DNA from: Bacteroidales bacterium UBA2716
Lineage (GTDB): Bacteria; Bacteroidota; Bacteroidia; Bacteroidales; UBA932
Assembly (NCBI GenBank): GCA_002354005.1
Contig: DEKS01000134.1
Span: forward strand, 6,478-20,476
Length of the DNA stretch: 13,999 bases
Direction: 5' to 3'
Below are positions 1 through 6,792 of this stretch, piece by piece. Both the position numbers and the translations under genes were made by a program. Under the pieces are notes generated by a model, which was given only the letters and a program-made list of their open reading frames with translations, ran no database searches and was not told where the DNA came from. How positions within the stretch are numbered: the stretch's first letter is position 1; each line of letters begins with the position of its first letter.

Positions 1-445
1 GCGCAAAAAGAGCCGAGGATTATCAGGAAAGTATTGAGAATCAACGTATTAGCAACCAGCAAAAAAAAACGCTTACCCCACTGACCTGCGCCGTTGCGCC
101 GGAAGGGATTCCCTCCTGGGGGACTCCACTTCGCTTCGCTCCGTTCCGGCCCCGAACGCCGCGATTGCAGGAAATCGGCCACAGAGATGCTTCCAGACGC
201 AACCGCGGCAAGGATTTCCCCCATATCGGCCCTTTTCTTTGCCGCGATTGCAAAAAATCACCCCCAGAGCATCTTTCACCCGCAATCGCGGCTGGAGGAG
301 TCCAGCTACTCTGGGGGCATACATTGATTGAACCCAGACGTATTGGGCTGGCCAGCTCTGCTGGACTGCCGGATACGGCTGACCGCTATGACATCGGCAC
401 GAACTACCCACTTACGGAGAATCAGGCTACCATCGTCCTTCACTG
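1..445. other. region without a convincing gene
   Basis: Apart from the palindromic repeats at 158-292 and an A9 run at 61-69, nothing here is assignable. The frame of the downstream secreted protein happens to be open back to base 3, but 300-445 does not look coding and the promoter at 446-477 lies inside it. Bases 3-90 could be the tail of a gene entering from the left, because two plus frames stay open there. On the minus strand one frame gives a hydrophobic stretch running off the window. None of these can be decided from the sequence. Confidence 0.4.
158..292. repeat. two tandem palindromic repeat units
   Basis: Two related units lie 83 bases apart. Each starts with GCCGCGATTGC (158-168 and 241-251) and ends with its reverse complement: GCAACCGCGGC at 199-209 with one mismatch, and GCAATCGCGGC at 282-292, which is perfect. 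The interiors also match: an AAATC at 172-176 and 255-259, then CAGAG at 180-184 and 264-268. Each unit can therefore fold as an 11-bp stem with a loop of about 30 bases. A CTTCGCTTCGCTCCGTTC stretch at 129-146 precedes the first unit. This looks like a small dispersed intergenic element and not like coding sequence. I cannot name the family. Confidence 0.7.
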
Positions 446-477
446 TTTGGATTCATCGGCCATTTGTCGTAACTTTG
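446..477 (+). promoter_or_regulatory. Bacteroidota-type promoter of the secreted protein gene at 501
   Basis: TTTG (-33 box, 446-449) and TAACTTTG (-7 box, 470-477, fitting TAnnTTTG) are separated by exactly 20 bases. The start codon at 501 is 23 bases beyond the -7 box. The 18 bases from 442 (ACTGTTTGGATTCATCGG) match the promoter of the lipoprotein operon at 2275 with one difference. So the similarity goes beyond the core boxes. Confidence 0.8.
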
Positions 478-500
478 GCTTCGTCAAACTGATACATCTT

Positions 501-1310
501 ATGAAGAGAATTGCTGTACTGTGCTCTATCCTTGCAGGCTTGTTTCTAACATCGACAAAGGCCCTCGGCCAGATTACGATATCCAATGTAGAAGCCCGCG
601 ACAAGATTGTCGCTCTGGATCCATACAACTTCTGCGGTATTGGCATCGATGAAAACGGATATTTCCTGTTCTCTAATACCAGCAATACATTTGATAATGC
701 TTTCATCATGTATTTGGGCGAAGAAAAGGACGGCAGCCTTAAAACGCTGAATGATTTGGCTTCTTTGGTTGAAGTGGTCAAGAGTCAGAATGTCACCTTC
801 CAGTCCTGGAGTGGCAACTCATATACGGCCAGTATGGTTTACAACGGCATCGCCTTGTCCACGCCTGACCGTGCCGGTGATGTGTATCTGCATAAGTCAC
901 TGTTGAATTGGCTAATCGGTCAATTGGAGAATCCACAAGGTGGGCCCTGGAATTCAGTCACTGAAGCCAAAAATGCTGCTGGCAATTCCGAAAAAGCAAC
1001 AAGCGTAGTCGTAGGTGGCCAGGTGAGAAAATGGGGCGCTTCCTATTACTATTCCCTTACCACTGGAGATGTATACCTCGGCAGTTCGAAGGAAGATGCT
1101 ATTGAGACGCTTCGCGAGTATGCTGATATGGCATCTTCAAAGGAACAAGTATGGCCGGTCATCATACTTAATTCAACCAATTGCGCCAGGGTAACCAATG
1201 CGAATGAACTGGGGGCTAAAACAGCGTATGTGACCCCTCTGGATGGTGGGCCGCAAATGTCTCTTTATCAGCTTTATTTGAAAAAACACTTAAAAGCCTT
1301 GGAAAAATAG
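501..1310 (+). CDS. secreted protein of unknown family
   Basis: This encodes 269 residues. Residues 1-23 form a classical signal peptide: a basic MKR start, a hydrophobic core, and a likely cleavage after ALG. No lipobox is present, so the product is probably periplasmic or released. The mature part is rich in Asn, Ser and Tyr, and I recognise no domain or catalytic motif. I chose ATG 501 because it follows the promoter at 446-477 and opens the signal peptide. Longer upstream in-frame starts would swallow the promoter and non-coding repeats. A strong terminator follows 70 bases after the stop, so the gene is probably monocistronic. Base composition is AT-richer than in the housekeeping block on the right. 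The reading frame is confident; the function is unknown. Confidence 0.85.
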   Translation: MKRIAVLCSILAGLFLTSTKALGQITISNVEARDKIVALDPYNFCGIGIDENGYFLFSNTSNTFDNAFIMYLGEEKDGSLKTLNDLASLVEVVKSQNVTFQSWSGNSYTASMVYNGIALSTPDRAGDVYLHKSLLNWLIGQLENPQGGPWNSVTEAKNAAGNSEKATSVVVGGQVRKWGASYYYSLTTGDVYLGSSKEDAIETLREYADMASSKEQVWPVIILNSTNCARVTNANELGAKTAYVTPLDGGPQMSLYQLYLKKHLKALEK

Positions 1311-1380
1311 ACACTACGGGACTTTCTCCTGCTTAAACGCCACCATGGCACTGTCCCGGCAGTGATACCGCTCAGGTATG

Positions 1381-1422
1381 ACCGAAGCCCCACTTCATGC
1401 GAGGCTTCGGTTTCTATTTCTC
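1381..1422 (+). terminator. Rho-independent terminator after the secreted protein gene
   Basis: A perfect 9-bp stem, ACCGAAGCC (1381-1389) with GGCTTCGGT (1403-1411), encloses a 13-base loop and runs into the T-rich tract TTTCTATTTCTC on the plus strand. The minus strand lacks a T tract, so it acts for the gene ending at 1310. Confidence 0.85.
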
Positions 1423-1467
1423 TCCCGCGCCTCAACTCCGAGCCTCCTCCTCCCTCCCCACAAATAA

Positions 1468-1569
1468 GAAGAGACCCGGGGTCAATGTACGGTAACCGGG
1501 GGTCTCTTCCGTTCTAAGAACAAGTATGCCACGGGAAACCCGTAACACTGGCGGTGGGGATGGCTCCCC
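1468..1569 (-). other. cluster of hairpins, possible second structured RNA module
   Basis: Three short perfect hairpins follow each other: GAAGAGACC with GGTCTCTTC (1468-1476 and 1501-1509), ACGGG with CCCGT around AAA (1531-1543), and GGGGA with TCCCC around TGGC (1556-1569). Read on the minus strand, the first is followed by a T-rich stretch (CTTATTTGT), so it could end a transcript coming from the right. The minus-strand text around 1531-1555 resembles that at 1830-1853: a GCCA(A)GTG followed by a CGGG/CCCG hairpin. That suggests two related modules in tandem. An 84-codon frame with a GTG start (1432-1686, minus) crosses the region, but I judge the structure the better explanation. Confidence 0.4.
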
Positions 1570-1613
1570 TATTTCTTTGTGGCGCAGGGCCAGAACTGTC
1601 AGGTAATCGGCAC

Positions 1614-1688
1614 AAAAAAAGTGTGGAGTACGGCGTTTATCTGGGAGAGGCTCTGGTAAGCCGCGATCAAATAAACAATACTCCACAC
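1614..1688 (-). terminator. intrinsic terminator of the candidate minus-strand RNA
   Basis: The perfect 10-bp outer stem GTGTGGAGTA/TACTCCACAC (1688-1679 with 1630-1621) is continued by GTTTAT/ATAAAC (1676-1671 with 1640-1635). A GGCT/AGCC apical hairpin sits in the loop. Seven T residues on the minus strand follow directly (1620-1614). Confidence 0.7.
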
Positions 1689-1854
1689 CGAGTATGGTGA
1701 TGCCACGAGGGGCAACCTACTCCATACAGGGTGATGAATGTAATTGCTTATCCTTGATCGCATGAAATTTACCAGATTTCTCCCAAGGACAAAAGCGATG
1801 ACACTTTCATCAAATATGTCGGCCGGGGACCGGGAAACCTTCCCGGCACTTGGC
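1614..1854 (-). ncRNA. candidate structured non-coding RNA of about 240 nt
   Basis: On the minus strand a Bacteroidota -7 box (TACTTTTG, 1866-1859) is followed by dense secondary structure. First comes a perfect hairpin CCGGGAA/TTCCCGG (1830-1846). A segment at 1785-1754 comes next. Then there is a GTATGG/CCATAC hairpin (about 1727-1692), and finally a terminator hairpin with seven U residues (1688-1614). The segment 1785-1754 is complementary to the apical part of the terminator hairpin (1670-1642) in three blocks of 7, 8 and 8 bp, so pseudoknot or alternative folds are possible. No convincing open frame lies within it. The promoter-to-terminator length and the Bacteroidales setting fit an independent small RNA. 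Known candidates to test are the Bacteroidales-1 motif and 6S RNA, neither of which I can confirm by eye. Confidence 0.55.
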
Positions 1855-1858
1855 GTTA

Positions 1859-1866
1859 CAAAAGTA
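1859..1866 (-). promoter_or_regulatory. putative -7 box for the minus-strand RNA
   Basis: TACTTTTG on the minus strand fits TAnnTTTG. The matching upstream TTTG box is weak: an ATTG about 22 bases upstream is the nearest candidate. Transcription would start near 1853. Confidence 0.4.
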
Positions 1867-1897
1867 CGAATAAAAATTGATAAATGAGCAATTTCCG

Positions 1898-2236
1898 CTA
1901 TTTGCCCACCACATGACGCTCGATGACCTTGCTTCCCTCATACACCAGGAATGCCGGCGACCCGGTACCCGTGGAGCTTCGGCCGAACCATCGGCCGGGA
2001 TGGGAGCGGCAGGCTTTCTTTACAGCCTGTAGGGCCGATTCGGCATCGGGATGGGAAATCCTTCGGCCGGTGTCCTTTGGCTTCTTTGAGGGCCTTCCAG
2101 GGAGATAGCACGGCCTATCATAGCGCGGGGACCAGACGTAGTCCGGGACCTCCGTGGGCGGCGGGGCGATGATGAATGGGTCTTGGGGTGTCATGGAGGC
2201 AAAGATAAAGCACGCTTGGGCAAGAGTGATGCGCAT
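1898..2236 (-). CDS. small hypothetical protein, possibly exported
   Basis: The ATG at 2236 opens 112 codons ending in TAG. The first 25 residues are mildly hydrophobic (MRITLAQACFIFASM), followed by a Pro-rich stretch (IIAPPPTEVP) and a basic, Gly/Ser-rich C-terminal half. Third codon positions are strongly G/C, as in the housekeeping genes of this window and unlike a random shadow frame. The gene is divergent from the lipoprotein operon with about 100 bases between starts, which is a natural gene arrangement. The same frame is open further upstream, but that part overlaps the lipoprotein gene and is probably a shadow. No family is recognised. I see no good -7 box for it. Confidence 0.5.
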   Translation of the reverse strand: MRITLAQACFIFASMTPQDPFIIAPPPTEVPDYVWSPRYDRPCYLPGRPSKKPKDTGRRISHPDAESALQAVKKACRSHPGRWFGRSSTGTGSPAFLVYEGSKVIERHVVGK

Positions 2237-2278
2237 GGTGTTGCCATCGTTAAGAATTTTTCTGATAATCGCTGACTG

Positions 2279-2310
2279 TTTGGAATCATCGGACCAAAAA
2301 CGTAACTTTG
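2279..2310 (+). promoter_or_regulatory. Bacteroidota-type promoter of the surface lipoprotein operon
   Basis: TTTG (2279-2282), a 20-base spacer and TAACTTTG (2303-2310) form a consensus promoter. The block ACTGTTTGGAATCATCGG (2275-2292) is shared with the promoter at 442-459 with a single difference. Both leaders also carry a TCAAACT shortly before the start codon. Confidence 0.8.
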
Positions 2311-2336
2311 CGCAACACATCAAACTTGAACATAAT

Positions 2337-3482
2337 ATGTACTTTCTCATGAGAAGAAGATTTATTGCTGGTATTGCCTTTTCGTTGGTCTTACCCGTAT
2401 TCTTCTCCTGCGAGACTAAAAAAGTCGAGCAGGATATCGCCGTCTCTTCTGTATCTGTTTTACCGGAGACTATTGAGATGGAAATTGGCGAAACGAAAAA
2501 GCTAAATGCAACAATTTTGCCATCCAACGCCACTGACAAGAGTATTAGGTGGACCTCAGCCAATCCATCTGTAGCAACTGTCAGTCAAGAGGGAGATGTT
2601 AGTGCTGTTTCTGATGGAACCTCAAGCATTACGGCTTCTTGCGGAGGTAAAACCGGGACCTGCTCTGTGACGGTTAAGAAGGGGGTAATTGATGTAAGTG
2701 GGATCCAGTTGGACAAGAATGAGGTTTCCCTTTATGAAGGGGAATCTCTGACCCTTATAGCCACAGTTTCTCCTGCAGACGCTACTGATAAAACGGTTAC
2801 CTGGAGTAGTTCTGATAATTCAATTGCGACAGTAGATGGCGGGAATATTACTGCCAAGAAAGAAGGGACCGTACAGATTAAAGCTATAGCAGGGTCTGCA
2901 ACCGCAGAATGTAAAGTGGTTGTCTCAAAGCTTATAAAAGTTGAAAGCCTTTCTCTAAACCAAACCGATGTCAAACTGGCAATAAATGAGCGAATTCATT
3001 TGGTTGCGACCATTTCCCCTGACAATGCTCTTTACATTGGTTTGAACTGGGCAACCAGTGATAGTAGTATTGCGGGGGTTGATAACGAAGGATATGTAAC
3101 GGCCCAAAAGAAAGGCTCCGCAGTTATCACTGTAACACCGATTTGCAGCTATACTACTGATGTTAAAACTACATGCAGCATTCAGGTTTATGTTCCCGTT
3201 GAATCTGTACAGCTTGACAAAAGCACAGTTTCCATTAAGAAGAACCAGCAGATCCAGTTGACTGTTACAGTGATGCCAGAGACTGCGGATTATGATATAA
3301 TTCAATGGAAGAGCTCAGATGAGAATGTAGTAACCGTTTCTGAGACAGGTCTCGTAACCGGAGTTGGGAATGGTGAGGCCACGATAACCGTTACAGTCGC
3401 AGGGAAAACAGCCACTTGTTCCTTTGTATGCAAGGTGGATGAAGATGGGACAAATGAAGGTACCACCGTTGAAACTTGGTAG
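2337..3482 (+). CDS. surface lipoprotein with four BIG2 Ig-like domains
   Basis: The product has 381 residues. Residues 1-24 are a lipoprotein signal peptide (basic MRRR, hydrophobic core, VFFSC), so Cys25 should be acylated and the protein membrane-anchored. The rest is four bacterial Ig-like group 2 (BIG2) repeats of about 80 residues, at roughly 36-115, 118-198, 199-284 and 285-366. Each has the W(S/T)S(S/A)..S(I/V)A.V pattern and a G..I.A strand near its end. Such domains act as spacers or adhesive modules on the cell surface. There is no enzyme domain. ATG 2349 (second Met, MRRRF) is an equally possible start. I took 2337 because its leader aligns with that of the gene at 501. The next gene begins 12 bases after the stop, so the two are co-transcribed. 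Confidence 0.88.
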   Translation: MYFLMRRRFIAGIAFSLVLPVFFSCETKKVEQDIAVSSVSVLPETIEMEIGETKKLNATILPSNATDKSIRWTSANPSVATVSQEGDVSAVSDGTSSITASCGGKTGTCSVTVKKGVIDVSGIQLDKNEVSLYEGESLTLIATVSPADATDKTVTWSSSDNSIATVDGGNITAKKEGTVQIKAIAGSATAECKVVVSKLIKVESLSLNQTDVKLAINERIHLVATISPDNALYIGLNWATSDSSIAGVDNEGYVTAQKKGSAVITVTPICSYTTDVKTTCSIQVYVPVESVQLDKSTVSIKKNQQIQLTVTVMPETADYDIIQWKSSDENVVTVSETGLVTGVGNGEATITVTVAGKTATCSFVCKVDEDGTNEGTTVETW

Positions 3483-3486
3483 GAGG
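3481..3486 (+). promoter_or_regulatory. strong Shine-Dalgarno overlapping the upstream stop codon
   Basis: AGGAGG begins inside the TAG stop of the BIG2 lipoprotein and lies 8 bases before ATG 3495. Such a perfect Shine-Dalgarno is unusual for this phylum and confirms both the start at 3495 and translational linkage of the pair. Confidence 0.75.
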
Positions 3487-3494
3487 ATAAGGAA

Positions 3495-5972
3495 ATGAAA
3501 AGAGTAAAACAACAGATATACACCGTATTATTTTCGGTTCCCGCCATTATGCTCACTTTGGCGGCACTTGCTTCATGCAATAAAGAATCAGGAATGAGCG
3601 AGTCTGTACCCACTGGCGGGAAGGAATTCACCTTTTATGCTTCATGGAATCATGACGGTGCCACGAAGAATGTAGTCAACGAAGAAGATTACTCCATTCT
3701 TTGGTCGCCACAGACCAGGATATATGTCTGGTCTTTCGAGTACGGAATGACTATATTCACTTCAACAAATACAGAGCCCGTAGAAAAGGCTACGTTTAAA
3801 GGATTCTTCCCGGATTATGATTTCAATAATACTGATGTCACCTTTTATGCATCGACATTTGATTTCGGTGTCACCCAGGATAATCTGCTATTCCACATCC
3901 ACCTTCCTTCCCAACTCAGTGTTTCAGACGATAGTGAGGCATCTGGTTTCCCTGCTTTCGCCGTCACTAAAGATGAAAGCCTTGTTTTCAAAAATATCCT
4001 TGGTGGAGTACGGTTTTCAGTTACTGACCCGGACATCAACCGAATTGAAATTATTGGCAAAAAAGATGAACTGTTAACGGGCGAGGTGTCTTTCTATGTA
4101 GGAGACGACAGAATCCCTTATGATATAAAAGGGAACGTTTACGATAGTTCACAGCCCATTCTTTCAATAATGCCGAAGAATGGTAAATTTAAACCGGGGA
4201 AAGCATATTATGTAGGTATAATACCACAAACATTGAGTAGTGGTATTACCTTCCAGCTCTATAAAGATGACCCTAAAACCGGCCTGCAGCTTTGCTGTAC
4301 GAAATCACTTGACAAAGAGATTGTAGTAAAGCGCTCAGTATGGGGTCAAGTCCTCGACATCAATGGCGAATTCACCCCTGGAGCACCAAGCACAGAAATC
4401 TGGTACCAAACAGTTGATGGGAACCCCATTGAGAGCTATCATGAGAAACGCGGTGATTATTACATTTATCCTACTAAATACTTCACCTACAATAAAGATT
4501 TGCAGTACAATCCATTTGAGAATGATAAAGACAAATTGAAGGCTATTATTCTCCCGAACGGCCTTGAGAGTATTGGTGAAGGCTTATTTATGGGATATAG
4601 TAATCTCGTTTATGTTGCACTCCCCGGTTCTTTGAAAAAAATCGGGAACTATGCCTTTAAAGGATGTGCCTCCCTAACTAATATCAATCTTCCTGAAAGT
4701 GTAAAAGAAGTTGGTGACTACGCTTTTGATGGCGTAAAAGCCGAGATCTATAATTCCTTAATATATGCTAACTGCAGTGAAAGTGCGACAGAAGCGCATA
4801 TTCCTAACACAGTAAAAGAGATTAGTGCTGGAGCATTCATGGGATGCACCGGACTTACATCATTAGTTATCCCGGCTTCTGTAGAACGGATCAATACTGA
4901 CGCTTTCCGTAATTGTACCGAACTTACCAATGTTTCACTTCCTGAATCATTGAGTTGGCTAGGGGCATCTACTTTTGAAGGATGCACAAAGCTGAATGGA
5001 GTCATTATTCCCCAGACAATAGGCATCTTGATGCCTTACACATTTGAAGGATGTTCCGGCCTGAAACGAATTACTATTCCCAATAGCGTTACGGAGATTA
5101 GACAGGCCGCATTCCTCAACTGCACTTCACTTGAGGCAGTAGTTGGCGGACAGAATGTTGAATACATACAGGCAGGAGCTTTTCAGGGATGTTCTCACTT
5201 GAAGACCATCAGTCTGCCCTCTACGTTGGTTACACTTGGAGCGAAAGCTTTTTATGGGTGTAAAAGCCTGACTGAATTCACCATACCTCCCGGCTTATCC
5301 GTTATTGAGACTTCCACATTTGAGTATTGTGAAGGTCTTAAGGCAATCGATATTCCCTCTAATATCACAAGTATTAAAGACTATGCATTCCGAAATTGCA
5401 TTTCTTTGAAAGATATCAAGTTACCCTCAACCATCACTGAACTTGGAGGCGTTTTCTCTTTCTGTACTTCTTTGGAAGAGGTGACAATTCCTGGTAGTGT
5501 GTATAGCCTAGAGGGCACATTCATTTATTGTTCCGCTCTGAAAAAGGTAACCCTTAATGAAGGGACTGCATTATTAAGACAAACATTTGAACGATGCACC
5601 TCACTTGAAAGTATCAATATGCCGGAGTCGATGCTAAATGTCCAATACCGCACTTTTATGTATTGTGAGGCCTTGAAGAAAATAACATTTCCATCCGGAT
5701 TCGGGACGTTAGGTTCCCAGGCATTTAATGATTGCAATGCTTTGGAAGAAGTTGACTTCAAAAATGTTCATGTGATTGAGTCCAGTGCTTTTAATTGGTG
5801 CCAGAATTTAAAGCGCGTAATCATTAGGACTTCAACCGTGCCGATGCTATCCGGTTCGAATCACTTTAACAACTGTCCATGCTCTGTTTACGTACCTGAT
5901 GAGGCGGTAGATGATTATAAGGCATCGTGGGCAGATTATGCTGAGAGAATAAGACCTCTTAGCTCAATTTAA
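3495..5972 (+). CDS. fimbrillin-like / BspA-type leucine-rich-repeat lipoprotein
   Basis: The product has 825 residues. The signal peptide ends in LASC, with Cys28 the likely lipidation site. Residues about 40-290 resemble the N-terminal part of fimbrillin-like (Mfa-like) proteins: EFTFYASW near the start and FKNILGGVRFSVT in the middle. A short linker beginning IWYQTVDGNP follows. Residues about 349-800 contain roughly 18 leucine-rich repeats of the BspA/LRR_5 type, about 23 residues each, with the recurring pattern AF.GC..L..I.(L/I)P.S(V/L)..I. The C-terminus (SVYVPDEAVDDYK) is the usual cap of this family. BspA-like proteins of the oral and gut Bacteroidales bind host matrix or other cells, so an adhesive surface role is inferred. 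No type IX secretion tail domain is evident. It is the second gene of the operon with the BIG2 lipoprotein. Confidence 0.9.
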   Translation: MKRVKQQIYTVLFSVPAIMLTLAALASCNKESGMSESVPTGGKEFTFYASWNHDGATKNVVNEEDYSILWSPQTRIYVWSFEYGMTIFTSTNTEPVEKATFKGFFPDYDFNNTDVTFYASTFDFGVTQDNLLFHIHLPSQLSVSDDSEASGFPAFAVTKDESLVFKNILGGVRFSVTDPDINRIEIIGKKDELLTGEVSFYVGDDRIPYDIKGNVYDSSQPILSIMPKNGKFKPGKAYYVGIIPQTLSSGITFQLYKDDPKTGLQLCCTKSLDKEIVVKRSVWGQVLDINGEFTPGAPSTEIWYQTVDGNPIESYHEKRGDYYIYPTKYFTYNKDLQYNPFENDKDKLKAIILPNGLESIGEGLFMGYSNLVYVALPGSLKKIGNYAFKGCASLTNINLPESVKEVGDYAFDGVKAEIYNSLIYANCSESATEAHIPNTVKEISAGAFMGCTGLTSLVIPASVERINTDAFRNCTELTNVSLPESLSWLGASTFEGCTKLNGVIIPQTIGILMPYTFEGCSGLKRITIPNSVTEIRQAAFLNCTSLEAVVGGQNVEYIQAGAFQGCSHLKTISLPSTLVTLGAKAFYGCKSLTEFTIPPGLSVIETSTFEYCEGLKAIDIPSNITSIKDYAFRNCISLKDIKLPSTITELGGVFSFCTSLEEVTIPGSVYSLEGTFIYCSALKKVTLNEGTALLRQTFERCTSLESINMPESMLNVQYRTFMYCEALKKITFPSGFGTLGSQAFNDCNALEEVDFKNVHVIESSAFNWCQNLKRVIIRTSTVPMLSGSNHFNNCPCSVYVPDEAVDDYKASWADYAERIRPLSSI

Positions 5973-6018
5973 AAGCAAGTAGCCATAATCAAACGTAAAG
6001 GAACGATTTACCTTCCAT

Positions 6019-6729
6019 ATGAACCTCCACGTGAACACCAACATCCTTCCCATGGCGCAGCCACGGGTTATGTACTCCGTGGATAGCGAGCTTTTCTTTT
6101 TGCATTCGGCCACTATGTATCTTTCGCCGGGTGAAGTGGAGGTGGAGGAGGATGAGCACGGGCATCTGAACATGTCCGGTACGCTCCAAAGGGTTGCGAC
6201 GGACACGGTGTTCTACCCCATCGACGAGGAAGGTATAGTCCGGGATGAATGCCGATGCTTTGAGGATACCATTCCCGTGGGACGGGCCGGTGATACGGTG
6301 AGCTGGTTCCATCCGGCCATCCTGGAGTGCTTGAAATCGGACACTACGGAGAGTTTTCCATTTACCTATGAATGGGCGAAGAAGCGCCTGCAGGAGTATG
6401 GGATCCAGGTGAAAGAGGAGCGGCGTGAGAGGCTGCGCCTTTATATCTACCTGAAAAGCCGCGACAGTGATACCCATTACAAGTTTGAGGCATACTGTTA
6501 CCAAGGAGAATCGGACATTCCCTTTTGGAAGGGTTTCCGCAAGGAGGAATACAGTGTTGAGGCGTTGGCAAGGGCCATCGTGGACACGCTGAAAGGTTTT
6601 TTCAATGTGTATCCGCTGCCGGAAGAAGTCGCGTTAGGCGTGCGCAGCCTGTTGCCCGGAGAGGAAGAAAACGAGCGGGTGAAGCAGCTGGTGGCCGGCA
6701 GCCCCGATGTTCCATGCAAGGTGGTATGA
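6019..6729 (+). CDS. uncharacterised acidic protein
   Basis: This encodes 236 residues with no signal peptide and no membrane segment, so it is probably cytoplasmic. It is acidic overall (VEVEEDEHG near residue 40; LLPGEEENER near the C-terminus). A charged central part (ERRERLRLYIYLKS) alternates with aromatic segments (FEAYCYQGE, FWKGF). I recognise no family. It starts 46 bases after the leucine-rich-repeat gene with no clear promoter, so read-through from that operon is possible, but its codon use is GC-richer. The start is uncertain: ATG 6052 is an in-frame alternative. A minus-strand frame covering 5989-6504 looks like its shadow. Confidence 0.65.
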   Translation: MNLHVNTNILPMAQPRVMYSVDSELFFLHSATMYLSPGEVEVEEDEHGHLNMSGTLQRVATDTVFYPIDEEGIVRDECRCFEDTIPVGRAGDTVSWFHPAILECLKSDTTESFPFTYEWAKKRLQEYGIQVKEERRERLRLYIYLKSRDSDTHYKFEAYCYQGESDIPFWKGFRKEEYSVEALARAIVDTLKGFFNVYPLPEEVALGVRSLLPGEEENERVKQLVAGSPDVPCKVV

Positions 6730-6736
6730 AGTCCAG

Positions 6737-6754
6737 TTCCATCACTTGATGGAA
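6737..6754. terminator. hairpin after the 6019-6729 gene, weak terminator candidate
   Basis: TTCCATC (6737-6743) and GATGGAA (6748-6754) form a perfect 7-bp stem with loop ACTT, starting 8 bases after the stop codon. No T tract follows, so intrinsic termination is doubtful. Confidence 0.35.
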
Positions 6755-6792
6755 TGATGGAAGTGAGGGAATGAGGGAAATTCTTTCCGATT

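Noticed and set aside
1..90. Hydrophobic minus-strand translation, possibly a signal peptide, across an A9/T9 tract
   Set aside because: No ATG in that frame, no promoter, and it leaves the window at once. It cannot be separated from chance on 90 bases.
165..500. N-terminal extension of the secreted protein gene; the frame is open from base 3 to 1310
   Set aside because: It would include the palindromic repeats and a consensus promoter, and the true signal peptide starts at 501.
1432..1686. 84-codon minus-strand frame with GTG start
   Set aside because: It begins inside the terminator stem of the candidate RNA and runs through several perfect hairpins, so structured RNA is a better explanation.
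2237..2563. Upstream extension of the 1898-2236 minus-strand frame
   Set aside because: It lies opposite the promoter and the start of a well-supported lipoprotein gene.
4540..5900. Leucine-rich repeats considered as a DNA tandem repeat or CRISPR-like array
   Set aside because: The repeat is visible only in the protein; the bases have diverged strongly between units and there are no spacers.
5989..6504. 171-codon minus-strand frame opposite the 6019-6729 gene
   Set aside because: The plus frame has a more protein-like composition and spans the whole interval; the minus frame is its shadow.
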